The notes beneath the pieces were generated by a model that saw only the letters and a program-made list of their open reading frames with translations, was not told the DNA's origin and searched no databases. From NCBI RefSeq assembly GCF_003732425.1, contig NZ_MOBX01000013.1, positions 1,180,026-1,244,025 of the forward strand: a stretch of 64,000 nucleotides of DNA, read 5' to 3'. The translations under genes were made by a program, and so were the position numbers. The stretch comes from Pseudomonas fluorescens. Its GTDB lineage: Bacteria > Pseudomonadota > Gammaproteobacteria > Pseudomonadales > Pseudomonadaceae. Positions 63,716 to 64,000 of this stretch are shown here, piece after piece (position 1 is the first letter of the stretch; the number at the start of each line of letters is the position of its first letter).

Positions 63716-63754
63716 AAAAAGACCCGCGCCTTCCCGGTTGCGGGGCTTTTTTGT
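63716..63754 (+). terminator. Orphan terminator-like hairpin
   Basis: CCCGC and GCGGG arms with internal imperfect pairing, A-run before and TTTTTT after, on the plus strand. No plus-strand gene ends just upstream, so it may terminate a short unannotated RNA or be a remnant. Confidence 0.4.
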
Positions 63755-63772
63755 GGTATCTCATCCAACCCC

Positions 63773-63838
63773 TTCGCGAGCAGGCTCGCTCCCACAGAGA
63801 AATGCATTCCAATGTGGGCGCGAGCCTGCTCGCGAAGG
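63773..63838. repeat. REP inverted pair near the window end
   Basis: Two facing GCGAGCAGGCTCGC-type palindromes, 17 nt apart; the second reads GGGCGCGAGCC. Confidence 0.92.
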
Positions 63839-63903
63839 GGCCGGCACTGGCTACCCTTTACATCTGATCCATACTTGTTGCACAGCAAACGGAGGACAGG
63901 CCC

Positions 63904-64000
63904 ATGAATCGCAGCGACGTTCTGATCATCGGCGCCGGCCCCACCGGGCTGGTGCTGGCCCTGTGGCTGAGCAAACTCGGCGTGCGCGTGCGCATCATCG
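63904..64000 (+). CDS. FAD-dependent monooxygenase, 5' part
   Basis: The first 32 codons of a gene cut by the window end. MNRSDVLIIGAGPTGLVLAL carries the GxGxxG dinucleotide-binding motif typical of FAD-binding aromatic hydroxylases and related monooxygenases (FAD_binding_3). The rest cannot be judged. Confidence 0.75.
   Translation, partial: MNRSDVLIIGAGPTGLVLALWLSKLGVRVRII

Noticed and set aside
1..64000. Insertion sequences, prophage or integrative element
   Set aside because: No transposase, integrase, phage structural gene or flanking direct repeats are visible in any frame.

Overview
The window is chromosomal DNA from a fluorescent Pseudomonas (P. fluorescens group). Three things point there. 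Proteins read as pseudomonad orthologues (Lon, ClpX, ClpP, Tig, HU, PpiD, FolD, AmpR/AmpC). The tRNA block Arg-His-Leu-His lies next to folD, as I recall from P. aeruginosa. Intergenic spaces are full of Pseudomonas REP-type palindromes (cores such as GAGCGAGCCTGCTCGC). GC is high throughout. I see no insertion sequence, prophage, CRISPR array or rRNA. All assignments come from reading the sequence; no database was searched.

Layout. 1-3.2 kb: a DUF2242-type lipoprotein and a divergent LysR/MFS efflux pair. 3.2-4.1 kb: a 71-bp tandem array carrying REP palindromes, then a repeat-like non-coding block. 4.1-12.6 kb: protein quality control, all on the minus strand (tig, clpP, clpX, lon, hupB, a degenerate tRNA-like sequence, ppiD). 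13.0-14.6 kb: four tRNAs and divergent folD. 14.8-30 kb: a housekeeping and accessory mix (pbpG, TerC protein, NhaR-type regulator with an MFS pump, sstT, DUF1993, YceH, cupin, shikimate-dehydrogenase-like enzyme, AI-2E-type permease, trhP/yegQ) and several small uncharacterised proteins. 29.9-33.7 kb: a hexarate module (GntR/FCD regulator, MFS permease, glucarate dehydratase) with candidate operators. 33.8-36 kb: ampR-ampC. 36-47.6 kb: DUF4174 protein, GNAT, TauE/SafE permease, MFS pump, lipoprotein, an exported aldose epimerase, aldo/keto reductase, DUF1810 protein, DNA polymerase II, CBS protein and a GST.

48.8-59.5 kb is the most coherent accessory locus. It encodes TonB-ExbB-ExbD, a large TonB-dependent receptor and a YejABEF-type peptide ABC importer. 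Together these could carry a ligand, probably peptide-like, across both membranes. The last gene, yejF, runs into a REP element that supplies its C-terminus. 59.7-62.2 kb: an exported DUF3455 protein, an ECF sigma factor with a translationally coupled RskA-type anti-sigma, and a secreted protein of eight identical 13-residue repeats whose DNA copies differ only at synonymous sites. That protein, with the neighbouring sigma pair, is the best candidate here for undescribed biology. The window ends with a DUF1615 lipoprotein and the first 32 codons of an FAD-dependent monooxygenase.
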